From CAVQBP01 sp963723205 (GTDB lineage: Bacteria; Bacteroidota; Ignavibacteria; Ignavibacteriales; Ignavibacteriaceae): DNA of 64,000 nt. Within the stretch, counting starts at the first letter, position 1. The number at the start of each line of letters is the position of its first letter. The stretch covers positions 124,001 through 188,000 of the forward strand of contig CAVRQC010000038.1 in the NCBI GenBank assembly GCA_963723205.1. Direction: 5' to 3'. Made by a program: the position numbers and the translations under genes. Shown in pieces: positions 28,925 to 36,362 of the stretch. Under the pieces are notes generated by a model. The model made no database searches and was not told where the DNA came from. It was given only the letters and a program-made list of their open reading frames with translations.

Positions 28925-29115
28925 TAGATACTTCTCCTAGTTTGGAAAGGAAATTTTAAAATTAATAGGGAATATTTGAATAAAGGTGTTGAAATGCAAG
29001 TTTTATTTATAAGTCTCAGTCGAACGCATTGGACCATAAATAAAGTAACCGAAAAAGATTTGTAAAAAGGTCGTTGGGTCATAATATAGGTAACCAAGAA
29101 TATTAAAGGTTATCT

Positions 29116-30209
29116 ATGAGCAATTCAGCAAAGAAAGAGTATCTGATTGAGATCAGAGAAAGATACTCCCTGGCAAGGAAAACAGAAAAATCACTAATTT
29201 TAGATGAACTTTGCACAGTCTGTAAATTTAATCGAAAATACGCAATCAGAGTTCTTGGAAAAAAGCAGACCGGACAAAACAAGAAAAAAGGCAGACCAAA
29301 AATTTACCATCACCAGGCTATCATAGAGTTCCTGAAAGATCTATTGGTGGTAACCAATCTTGCCTGTGCAGAAAGATTAAAAGCGGCTATACCATTATGG
29401 CTGCCATATTATCAGTTTCACAAAAAGAATTCTCTGAATGAAAAGGAGGTAAAACTCCTACTAGAGATTTCAGCCAGCACTATCAAGCGATTGCTCAAAA
29501 GACTCAAATCAAAACACAGGTTCCTGTTAAACTGAATCAATGGGATGAATCCGTCCCAGGCTTTATAGAGGCAGATACTGTAGCACATTGCGGATCTTCT
29601 GTTTCGGGACAATTTGCATATACACTTAACATCGTTGATATTGCAACCGGATGGACAGAGCAGAGAGCCGTTTGGGGTAAGGGTAGAAAGGGCGTCTTTA
29701 ATGCCCTCAAAAACATCAGAAAGGCGCTTCCATTTAAGATCCTTGGTTTTGACTGTGACAATGGTGGAGAACTGCTCAACTATATGCTGCTGGAATATTT
29801 TACAAATAAAAAAAATCCTGTTCAGTATACACGTTCAAGGGAATATAAGAAAAACGATAATGCTCATATTGAAGAGAAGAACTGGACTCACGTCAGACAA
29901 TTTATTGGTTATCAGAGATTTGATAATATCAAAACTGTCGACATGCTCAATGAGCTTTATCAGAGTGGATGGAGATTTTATTTGAACTTCTTTATCCCTT
30001 CTTTCAAACTGATTGAAAAGAAAAGAGACGGCTCTAAGATTGTAAAAAAATTCTCTTCTCCACAAACTCCTTATCAAAGACTTTTGGCTTCGGAGCAGAT
30101 CAGTCCAACAAAGAAAAAAAAACTTACTAAAACTTTTAGTTCTCTTGATCCTTTTGTACTTGAGAAGAGAATGAAAAATAAAATTATAAGTATCCTCAAA
30201 CTATACTAA
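29116..30209 (+). pseudogene. DDE transposase, broken by frameshift
   Basis: The first frame (29116-29535, 139 residues) encodes the helix-turn-helix part, starting MSNSAKKEYLIEIRERYSLA. The second frame continues to 30209 and carries the integrase-core catalytic residues: Asp in GFIEADTVAHCG, Asp in FDCDNGGELL and Glu in NAHIEEKNWTHVR. The two frames overlap near 29460-29535. Family members I recall have about 15 extra residues between the helical part and the PVKLNQWDE segment, so a small deletion near 29500 may have caused the shift. A programmed frameshift is the alternative; I see no clear slippery run at the junction. Confidence 0.75.
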
Positions 30210-30221
30210 TAAAATTTCCCA

Positions 30222-30264
30222 GAAGCTAAGCTGCGTTCGGCTACGCCTCTCTTCGCTTAGCTTC
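30222..30264. repeat. GC-rich hairpin inside the DDE insertion sequence
   Basis: GAAGCTAAGC (30222-30231) is perfectly complementary to GCTTAGCTTC (30255-30264); the 23-base loop contains CGGCTACGCC. It lies 13 bases after the transposase stop and could terminate its transcript, though no T run follows directly. A similar hairpin occurs in the IS256 element at 60561-60603. Confidence 0.75.
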
Positions 30265-30489
30265 AAGCTTTCCCTTAATCCCATTTATTATCTTTATACC
30301 CTTATTTTTTCCTAATGTAACCCTGTTTATTAATACAATTTTTTATTATTCTACGGTTACCTTTTATTATGACCCAACACGCGAAGGCTGATCATCCCGA
30401 AAATATTCGTAATGAAAAAGTCAAAATCAAAAAAAAAAAAATACGCCAAAGTTTAATAATCAGCTGCCTTTGTAATATGAATTCCGGAA

Positions 30490-31281
30490 TTAAAAGATCA
30501 TTTTTCTAATCCCAATATGGCAGATAGCAAAATCGTATTTTACAGGATCAATCGGATCAAATTTTTTCAGGTTCTCGGTAATCTCTTCAGCCATTTTCCA
30601 GCTTACATTTTTTCTTTTTGTTAATTTCAGTTCCCTGCAAATTCTGGCTACATGAGTATCTACCGGTATGACAAGTTTGTTTGCAGGAATATCATTCCAC
30701 AAACCAAAATCAAGATCGTCTTTTCTAATCATCCATCTTAAAAACAAATTCATTCTTTTACACGCACTTCCGGTTAACGGATCAGCAAACATAAAACGGC
30801 AGCCAGGAGTAATTTCATTATATTTTTTTAAAAAAGATGATATAAAATAATTTGAGAATTCCGATAAAGGAATTTTTAAATTTTTATCATTTTCATTTTT
30901 CAAATACAATTTCAAAAAAAGATTCTTTAATGTACCTTCGTTGTTAATTACGGTATTTAATTCAATAAAAAAAAGCTGAATATCTTCCGAAGTGTAAAAT
31001 CTGTGAATTGTTTTTCCAAAATAATATTCCAGCAATTTTCTATCCAGGTTCTTGATAAAAGTATAAGGATGTTTGCCCAGAATAGTAAATATTGAATCAA
31101 GAGTATTTATTATTTGCCTGACATTTCCGTATGCAAAAACCGAAGAAATAATACCTGCTATTTCTATATCTTCAGCATCTTTATATAAATGAAGAAATTG
31201 CAAAGGATCGGGCGAAATTTGAGACTTATCAAATGCCTTATAATGAAAATCCAGTTTTTCTTTTAATACAGAATTCTTCAA
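30490..31281 (-). CDS. TIGR02757 (DUF2400) family protein
   Basis: A 263-residue protein of a conserved family of unknown role. Recognisable stretches are DPLQFLHLYKDAEDIEIAGIISSVFAYGNVRQI, PGCRFMFADPLTGSACKRMNLFLRWMIRKDDLDFGLW, and VIPVDTHVARICRELKLTKRKN. The helical pattern with a late VDTHVARI segment recalls the helix-hairpin-helix DNA glycosylase fold, but the catalytic lysine/aspartate motif is not evident, so I assign no activity. It is transcribed alone, divergently from the sulfur operon. Confidence 0.88.
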   Translation of the reverse strand: MKNSVLKEKLDFHYKAFDKSQISPDPLQFLHLYKDAEDIEIAGIISSVFAYGNVRQIINTLDSIFTILGKHPYTFIKNLDRKLLEYYFGKTIHRFYTSEDIQLFFIELNTVINNEGTLKNLFLKLYLKNENDKNLKIPLSEFSNYFISSFLKKYNEITPGCRFMFADPLTGSACKRMNLFLRWMIRKDDLDFGLWNDIPANKLVIPVDTHVARICRELKLTKRKNVSWKMAEEITENLKKFDPIDPVKYDFAICHIGIRKMIF

Positions 31282-31434
31282 AACTTTAATATCTGTGACT
31301 AAAATAAATATCGACTTATAATTAAAAGAAAAAATTTAAGAAAAAGAAATCAGGTTAAATGGATAATTTCTGAAATGAAATCAAAATTTTTTATTACTGA
31401 TTATTTTGCCTCTCTTTTCTGTCATTTACAATGT

Positions 31435-31481
31435 GATTCAGGATATATCCAATCCTGAATCCTTTATTTCCTTCCTGAATC
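31435..31481. promoter_or_regulatory. Palindrome plus extra half-site upstream of the sulfur operon
   Basis: GATTCAGGAT (31435-31444) and its perfect complement ATCCTGAATC (31452-31461) are separated by 7 bases. A further half-site TTCCTGAATC follows at 31472-31481. It lies about 80-120 bases before the persulfide dioxygenase ATG, in the divergent gap with the TIGR02757 gene, so it can serve as an operator for either. An RNA hairpin is possible too, but there is no T run after it. Confidence 0.55.
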
Positions 31482-31557
31482 GTATTCTTTTAAAATCAAA
31501 GTTAATAACAGTAAGAAAATTCGTTCAGATATTCATAATAATAACCAGGAGATGTAA

Positions 31558-32661
31558 ATGATATACAAACAAGTTCGTTCAACTGACGGAACGGGGACTT
31601 TATCTTACTTATTGGCAGATGAAAATTCAAGGGAATCCGTTATAATCGATCCAAATTTTGAGGATACTCAAAAGTTGCTTTATATGATTGAGGAAACGGG
31701 AATTAAATTAAAATATATTATTGATACGCATACACATGCGGATCATATTTCTGCAGCCGGTGAATTAAAAAATTTAACCGGAGCTGAAGTAGTAATGCAT
31801 GAAAAGACAAAAGATAAATGGCAGGTTGTTGATCAAGGTGATAAGTTCGGTATAGGTGATATTCTTCGGGCTAATGCCAAAATTAAAGTTGACAAATTTG
31901 TTAATGATAATGATTTACTTAATGTTGGTTCTTTAAAATTAAAAATTTTGCACACCCCCGGCCATACGGATAACCATATAAGTGTTCTTTGTGAGGATAA
32001 ACTATTTACCGGAGATCTTTTATTGATTGGTCAGGCAGGAAGAAGTGATTTGCCGGGCGGCAATTCATCAGAACAATATGATAGTCTGTTTAATAAAATT
32101 CTGATACTTCCTGAAGAGACAAAAATATATCCGGGACATGATTATGAAAATAATGAATATTCTTTTCTAAAAGATGAAATAACTAATAATCCTTTCTTGG
32201 AAAACAGAACAAAAGATGAATATATATTATTTGTTAAAGAATTCTTTCCACCTGTTGCAGACCTGGAAAACGATGGGAAAACAATTCTGCAATGTGGTAC
32301 AAAACGGGTTTCTACTGTAAATGAAAAATTCCAAAATATTTCTCCGGTCGAACTAAAAGAAATGATGGAAACTAATCCGGATTTATATTTAATGGATGTT
32401 CGTGAACCTTTTGAGCTTATGGCTTTTGGTGCAATACCGGGTGTAAATAATCTGCCTACAAGTCAGCTTTATAACCGGTTTCAGGAAATACCAAATGATA
32501 TACCGGTAGTCGTAATATGTCAGAGTGGAAACAGATCATCGGAAGTTTCTCATTTTCTGAAATCGAAGGGTTTTAAAAATATATATAATCTTTCAGGAGG
32601 CACCAGCGGCTGGATAATGAGCGGTCTCGAAGTTGAAAGATTGCAGGGAGTGTTTCGATAA
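31558..32661 (+). CDS. Persulfide dioxygenase-like metallo-beta-lactamase fused to rhodanese
   Basis: A 367-residue two-domain sulfur enzyme. The N-terminal metallo-beta-lactamase fold (1-250) has the ETHE1-type metal motif HTHADH (H58, H60, D62, H63), LHTPGHTDNHISV and PGHDYENNEYS. In known persulfide dioxygenases this mononuclear iron site oxidises glutathione persulfide to sulfite. The C-terminal rhodanese domain (about 258-367) has active-site C321 in CQSGNRSS and can move sulfane sulfur to or from the first domain. An AGGAG ribosome binding site precedes the ATG; the stop overlaps the TauE gene by one base (TAATGG). It is first in a four-gene operon. Confidence 0.88.
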   Translation: MIYKQVRSTDGTGTLSYLLADENSRESVIIDPNFEDTQKLLYMIEETGIKLKYIIDTHTHADHISAAGELKNLTGAEVVMHEKTKDKWQVVDQGDKFGIGDILRANAKIKVDKFVNDNDLLNVGSLKLKILHTPGHTDNHISVLCEDKLFTGDLLLIGQAGRSDLPGGNSSEQYDSLFNKILILPEETKIYPGHDYENNEYSFLKDEITNNPFLENRTKDEYILFVKEFFPPVADLENDGKTILQCGTKRVSTVNEKFQNISPVELKEMMETNPDLYLMDVREPFELMAFGAIPGVNNLPTSQLYNRFQEIPNDIPVVVICQSGNRSSEVSHFLKSKGFKNIYNLSGGTSGWIMSGLEVERLQGVFR

Positions 32662-33437
32662 TGGCCGAATATTTTCTTATCGGAATAATTGCTTTTACGG
32701 TCTCCTTAATATCCGGAATGCTCGGGCTGGGAGGAGCTATTATGCTAATCCCGGCCTATTTATATCTGCCATCATTATTCGGACTTAATGAATTAGGTAT
32801 AAAAAACATTTCCGGAATAACATCTCTGCAGGTTTTTGCTACTTCCCTGTTTGGGATGTTGTTTCACAGGAAGAAAAAAGCATTTAATAAACTTGTAGTA
32901 ATCACTGTCGGGATTCCGATTGTAATAAGTTCATTTGCAGGTGCTTATTTATCTGGATTGGTTAATCCTAATTTAATAATTAGTATTTTTGCTTTTATGG
33001 CAACTGCAGGTGCTATTTTAATTATCTTTGTTAGAAAAACAGAGAAAGAAAGTAAGGAAGACTTAAACGATTATAATAAATTTGCTGCAGTGCTGATCGG
33101 AATTACTGTAGGTTTCCTGGGAGGAATGGCAGGTGCACCGGGAGCATTCCTTTTATCTCCTTTATTGATGCTTGTACTAAGAATACCTATCAGAGTAACT
33201 ATCGGTTCAACTTTAGGAATAGTGCTTCTTGCTTCTTTAGCTACAAGCCTGGGAAAAATTACATCCGGCATTGTTCCATTTAATTTAACATTTGTAGCAA
33301 TCTTGTTTTCGATCCCCGGTGTATATCTTGGAAGCAATTTGAGCCATAAGTTTACCACTTCCGCATTACGCTGGAGTCTTGCTTTTATAATTGCATTAAT
33401 GGGATTGGATATGTGGTATCAAATTCTATTTCAATAA
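32661..33437 (+). CDS. TauE/SafE-family (sulfite exporter) permease
   Basis: A 258-residue inner-membrane protein with eight predicted helices. Repeated family motifs are GMLGLGGAIMLIPAYLYLP near the N terminus and GFLGGMAGAPGAFLLSPLLMLVLRIP in the second half, the internal duplication typical of TauE/SafE. These export sulfite or organosulfonates. Sitting directly after a persulfide dioxygenase, which makes sulfite, it is most simply a sulfite exporter. The gene overlaps the preceding stop codon by one base, so translation is coupled. Confidence 0.88.
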   Translation: MAEYFLIGIIAFTVSLISGMLGLGGAIMLIPAYLYLPSLFGLNELGIKNISGITSLQVFATSLFGMLFHRKKKAFNKLVVITVGIPIVISSFAGAYLSGLVNPNLIISIFAFMATAGAILIIFVRKTEKESKEDLNDYNKFAAVLIGITVGFLGGMAGAPGAFLLSPLLMLVLRIPIRVTIGSTLGIVLLASLATSLGKITSGIVPFNLTFVAILFSIPGVYLGSNLSHKFTTSALRWSLAFIIALMGLDMWYQILFQ

Positions 33438-33456
33438 AAAACTAAGGTAAAATTAA

Positions 33457-33831
33457 ATGAGTGCAACACAAATATTAATTTATGTTTTAATAGCGTTAAT
33501 TGTTCTATCAACTGTTAGAAAAGCAATAAATAAAAGGAAAATCAAACATTATAATGCTGAAGAAATAAATTCTAAGTTAAAGAATAGAAGTATACTTCTT
33601 CTTGATGTTAGAACAGATGCAGAAAGAAAAACACGAAATATTAAAGGTTCACTTCATATTCCTCTTAACCAATTGAATAGAAGAACAGAAGAACTAAGGA
33701 AATATAAAGATAAAGAAATTGTATGTTACTGCAGATCGGGAAACCGCAGTCTTAATGCAGCTTTAATACTGCAGAAACAAGGTTTTAATGTAGCAAATTT
33801 GAGCGGAGGAATAAACCATTGGAATTATTAA
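33457..33831 (+). CDS. Membrane-anchored rhodanese-like protein
   Basis: A 124-residue protein with one N-terminal membrane helix (about 5-21), then a single rhodanese domain with active-site C92 in CYCRSGNRSLNAA and the NLSGGINHW end. The anchor suggests catalysis at the membrane face. In this operon it could transfer sulfane sulfur to sulfite to give thiosulfate, or deliver persulfide to the dioxygenase. It starts 19 bases after the exporter gene and overlaps the next gene by 13 bases. Confidence 0.88.
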   Translation: MSATQILIYVLIALIVLSTVRKAINKRKIKHYNAEEINSKLKNRSILLLDVRTDAERKTRNIKGSLHIPLNQLNRRTEELRKYKDKEIVCYCRSGNRSLNAALILQKQGFNVANLSGGINHWNY

Positions 33832-34043
33832 AATCACAAAAAAACAGGAAATGGGCTAAAAGAATTTTACCTGTAATTCTTGGTGCAGCCGGAGGATATC
33901 TTTATTATTCTTTTATAGGATGTGTATCTGGAACCTGCCCGATAACAAGCAATCCATGGCTTAGTACCGGTTACGGAGCTTTGGTCGGTTTGGCATTTAT
34001 TTCCTGGAAACCCAAGAAAAAAGAAGCCGGCAACAATTCTTAA
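33819..34043 (+). CDS. DUF6132-like small membrane protein
   Basis: A 74-residue protein with two hydrophobic helices (about 15-32 and 49-63) joined by a loop with two cysteines in IGCVSGTCPITSNPW. The sequence pattern GAAGGYLYYSFIGC..GTCPITSNP is one I associate with DUF6132 proteins, commonly found beside rhodaneses. The cysteine pair could carry sulfur or bind metal; this is inference. It begins inside the end of the rhodanese gene (13-base overlap), the last gene of the operon. Confidence 0.8.
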   Translation: MELLKSQKNRKWAKRILPVILGAAGGYLYYSFIGCVSGTCPITSNPWLSTGYGALVGLAFISWKPKKKEAGNNS

Positions 34044-34117
34044 ATTTTTGTTGGATGAAGTAGGATTATTTAAATTATCAGAGAAATTTCTTGAGTGAAA
34101 AATAGACAAGCAATATT

Positions 34118-34870
34118 TTAATCGGTTACTAACTGTTTAATTAATAAAGCAACAGCAATTGCAAACAAAGATGATAGAAGAGTACCGATTAAGACATATT
34201 CTGCAAATTCTCTTTTGTCAAGCTCTTTAAAACGTGTAAAACCTTTTGCAGCAATAATAAATCCTATTGCACCAAATTGGTTGACAAGTACGAAAAATAA
34301 AATTAATATACGTTCAAGCATACCAATCACTCTTCCGGCATTATATTCCTTTTCATCCTCTTCCTCTATTTCCTGCCCCTCTTTATCGGTAATTTTAGGT
34401 ATTACTGAAAGTGCCTCAAAGAAGTATCTGATTATAAAATTAACTTCATTTAGTAAAAACAAAAAGCCAGCAGTAACTATACTTATATATAACCAGGATG
34501 GATTTTTAATAATTACCGGCGGGGAAAAATATCCGGATAATTTTATAATAAAATCTATTAGACCCTGGTTGAAGTTTATCAATGCATTACCGGAAGTAAA
34601 CAATCCCGTTAAAATTATTAGTAATACTAAAGATAAAAATCTTATTAAATTTTTATAGGTATATTTTTTTTCTATAATATAAAGCAGGAGATTAATTCCG
34701 ATTAATAATAAAAGAAAAATTATTAAAAGTATGTGTGGTTTAAATACAAAGAAAAGTAAAATCTGGATAACAGACATGTATAAAATTTTTTTTAATGAGA
34801 CAGGCTTATCCCTGAATAGAAAAAACAGCCTGGCAAACATGATGATATTTAAGATATAATAAAATTGCAA
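34118..34870 (-). CDS. DUF3307-like membrane protein, partner of SatD
   Basis: A 250-residue protein with about seven membrane helices. The C-terminal third, GRVIGMLERILILFFVLVNQFGAIGFIIAAKGFTRFKE..AEYVLIGTLLS, matches the pattern I recall for DUF3307 proteins encoded next to SatD genes. A charged cytoplasmic loop (KITDKEGQEIEEEDEKEYN, about 173-190) precedes it. The annotated TTG start directly follows the satD stop; an ATG at 34840 is an alternative start. Neither has a clear ribosome binding site, suggesting translation reinitiates after satD. Function unknown. Confidence 0.7.
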   Translation of the reverse strand: MQFYYILNIIMFARLFFLFRDKPVSLKKILYMSVIQILLFFVFKPHILLIIFLLLLIGINLLLYIIEKKYTYKNLIRFLSLVLLIILTGLFTSGNALINFNQGLIDFIIKLSGYFSPPVIIKNPSWLYISIVTAGFLFLLNEVNFIIRYFFEALSVIPKITDKEGQEIEEEDEKEYNAGRVIGMLERILILFFVLVNQFGAIGFIIAAKGFTRFKELDKREFAEYVLIGTLLSSLFAIAVALLIKQLVTD

Positions 34871-35491
34871 CTATTTTAAGGATTGGTTAAGATTGTTTAT
34901 AACTTCTTTAATTAAATCTATTATTATTTTTAACGCACCTGCATCTATGTTTTTATAAACAGCTTTATCGGTTATCTTAAGTTTTCTGGCAATTTCTCCT
35001 ATATTAAAATTTTTATTCAGAAGAACCAATATATCCAATCTCGACTTTTTCCATCCTGCAGTAAGATGGGAAATCAAAAAAAGGCTTTGCTTAATTATCT
35101 CTTTTGAAGCTAATTCATCGGAATTAATCATGAATAGAAAACCGGATTCCTTCAATTCATTTAATCCATTCCTCGCATTATAAAATGCCGGTCCATCCAT
35201 TCCTATAGCCTGCTTTCTGTTTATTTTAGTAGTTATTTCTCCCACCCCTATGGAAAACCTTATTTTAAGAGGATAAATAGCCAGACTAATCTGCCAAATA
35301 TGATTAAAGACACGGTCAGCTTTATTGTATACTGCCTGAAATTCATCTCCCAGTGTTATTGTATAAGGAGACAACAACAGCTTGTCGTCATTTATTTTGT
35401 TGAAGATACTACTTAATTGTGACTGGATTTTTGCTCTCTGAGATATGCTTTTGGAATTAACAATATCTCCAATCAAAACAATCTTTTTCAT
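34871..35491 (-). CDS. satD: SatD-family protein with C-terminal helix-turn-helix
   Basis: A 206-residue protein of the SatD family, named from a streptococcal acid-tolerance operon; biochemical role unknown. The N-terminal domain (1-130) has conserved IGDIVNSK (D9), TLGDEFQAVY (D49, E50), IRFSIGVGEI and GMDGPAFYNARNGL. That order resembles class III nucleotidyl cyclases (DIVGFT, GDGF, GIHTGEV, N/AAR), a distant resemblance I infer by eye. The C-terminal part (about 165-195, NIGEIARKLKITDKAVYKNIDAG) looks like a sigma-factor-type helix-turn-helix. Upstream are a promoter and three palindromes; downstream, without a gap, is the DUF3307-like membrane protein gene. Confidence 0.85.
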   Translation of the reverse strand: MKKIVLIGDIVNSKSISQRAKIQSQLSSIFNKINDDKLLLSPYTITLGDEFQAVYNKADRVFNHIWQISLAIYPLKIRFSIGVGEITTKINRKQAIGMDGPAFYNARNGLNELKESGFLFMINSDELASKEIIKQSLFLISHLTAGWKKSRLDILVLLNKNFNIGEIARKLKITDKAVYKNIDAGALKIIIDLIKEVINNLNQSLK

Positions 35492-35519
35492 AATCTTATT
35501 GTTATTGTTTCGGTTTTTA

Positions 35520-35548
35520 AATATAAATTAAGGAGAATTAATATTCAA
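35520..35548 (-). promoter_or_regulatory. Candidate sigma-70 promoter of satD
   Basis: Minus strand TTGAAT (35548-35543), 17-base spacer, TATATT (35525-35520), 29 bases before the satD ATG. The -35 box is formed by the end of the nearest of the three palindromes, so a protein bound there would touch or block RNA polymerase. Confidence 0.6.
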
Positions 35549-35618
35549 CCATATTGGTTGAAAGATGGATATTCAACCATATTGGTTGAAAAAGAGATAT
35601 TCAACCGAAATGGTTGAA
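35544..35618. repeat. Three palindromic operator-like repeats with exact 28-bp period
   Basis: Copies at 35544-35562, 35572-35590 and 35600-35618. The first two are identical, TTCAACCATATTGGTTGAA: 8-base arms around a 3-base centre. The third has arms TTCAACC/GGTTGAA with centre changed to GAAAT. The 28-base period is exact. The array lies between pdxJ and satD and its satD-proximal copy overlaps the -35 box. It looks like a multi-site operator for a dimeric regulator, perhaps SatD itself. Confidence 0.85.
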
Positions 35619-35644
35619 CCATATTAATGTAGCAAGTTTTAGAT

Positions 35645-36355
35645 TCACCTGATCATGTTTATCATTTCTTTAACTGCATTATCAATACCGGTTATTATAG
35701 CACGTGCAATTACCGCATGACCTATGCTTACCTCATCGATGTCAGATAATTCTCTGAAAATTTTAATATTTTGATAATTTAGTCCATGCCCGGCATTTAC
35801 ACCTAATCCGAGTTTTTTAGCCTGCTTTACCGCAACTCTTATTTTTTCCAGTTCATCAAACTGTTCTTCTTCGGAAAGAGCATTTGCAAAAACACCTGTA
35901 TGTATTTCAATGAAATCTGATTCAATTTCGGCAGCAGCGTTTATCTGATCCAAATCTGGTTCAATAAACAGGGAGACTTCAATCTCTGAATTATGAAGTT
36001 CTATAATAGAACTTTTTAAATGATCTATATTATCAATAACATTAATTCCGCCTTCGGTTGTGAGTTCCTGTCTTTTTTCGGGAACAATGGTTGAAAGCTC
36101 AGGCCCTATGTCACATGCAATCCTGATAATTTCTTCTGTTGCTGCCATTTCCAAATCCAGCTTTGTAGTAACAAGTTCCCGAAGTAATCTTACATCTCTT
36201 TCATTAATATGTCTTCTATCTTCTCTTAAGTGAACGACAATACCATCAACTCCGGCTTGCTCCGCAATTAAAGCAAATGTAACCGGATCAGGAAGATTTT
36301 CACCCCTAACATTTCTTAATGTAGCTATATGATCAACGTTCAGTGAGAATCTCAT
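35645..36355 (-). CDS. pdxJ: Pyridoxine 5'-phosphate synthase
   Basis: Condenses 1-deoxy-xylulose-5-phosphate with 3-amino-2-oxopropyl phosphate in vitamin B6 synthesis; a TIM-barrel enzyme. I choose the ATG at 36355 because it gives the family's N terminus (MRFSLNVDHIATLRNVRG) and is preceded by GAGGG, whereas the upstream ATG at 36385 lies inside the preceding gene. The 236 residues include HLREDRRHI, LEMAATEEI, VPEKRQELTTEGG and GLGVNAGHGLNY. Its substrate DXP is the product of dxs, also in this window. It begins 7 bases after the CPBP gene stop. Confidence 0.96.
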   Translation of the reverse strand: MRFSLNVDHIATLRNVRGENLPDPVTFALIAEQAGVDGIVVHLREDRRHINERDVRLLRELVTTKLDLEMAATEEIIRIACDIGPELSTIVPEKRQELTTEGGINVIDNIDHLKSSIIELHNSEIEVSLFIEPDLDQINAAAEIESDFIEIHTGVFANALSEEEQFDELEKIRVAVKQAKKLGLGVNAGHGLNYQNIKIFRELSDIDEVSIGHAVIARAIITGIDNAVKEMINMIR

Positions 36356-36362
36356 TTTACCC

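Larger units (their letters stand above)
29073..30378 (+). mobile_element. DDE (rve-type) insertion sequence, degenerate
   Basis: The ends carry inverted repeats: the left 29073-29095 starts GTTGGGTCATAATA and ends GGTAACC; the right 30355-30378 is its complement with one extra base. Between them lies a two-frame transposase and a GC-rich hairpin. I see no matching target duplication next to the ends, so the insertion is old or the true ends differ. A second, weaker copy of the left end lies at 29029-29050. The transposase type points to the ISNCY/IS1202-like integrase-core group, from family memory. Confidence 0.8.

Noticed and set aside
29614..29985. Long plus-strand frame inside the DDE transposase
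   Set aside because: It overlaps the catalytic frame that encodes recognisable D-D-E motifs and shows no family pattern; it is a shadow frame.
29060..30390. Target-site duplication around the DDE insertion sequence
   Set aside because: The bases outside the two inverted repeats do not match at any length of 4 or more next to the ends.
35544..35618. Three 28-base-period repeats as a minimal CRISPR array
   Set aside because: The repeated unit is a 19-base palindrome with only 9-base gaps that are themselves similar; there are no unique spacers and no cas genes.
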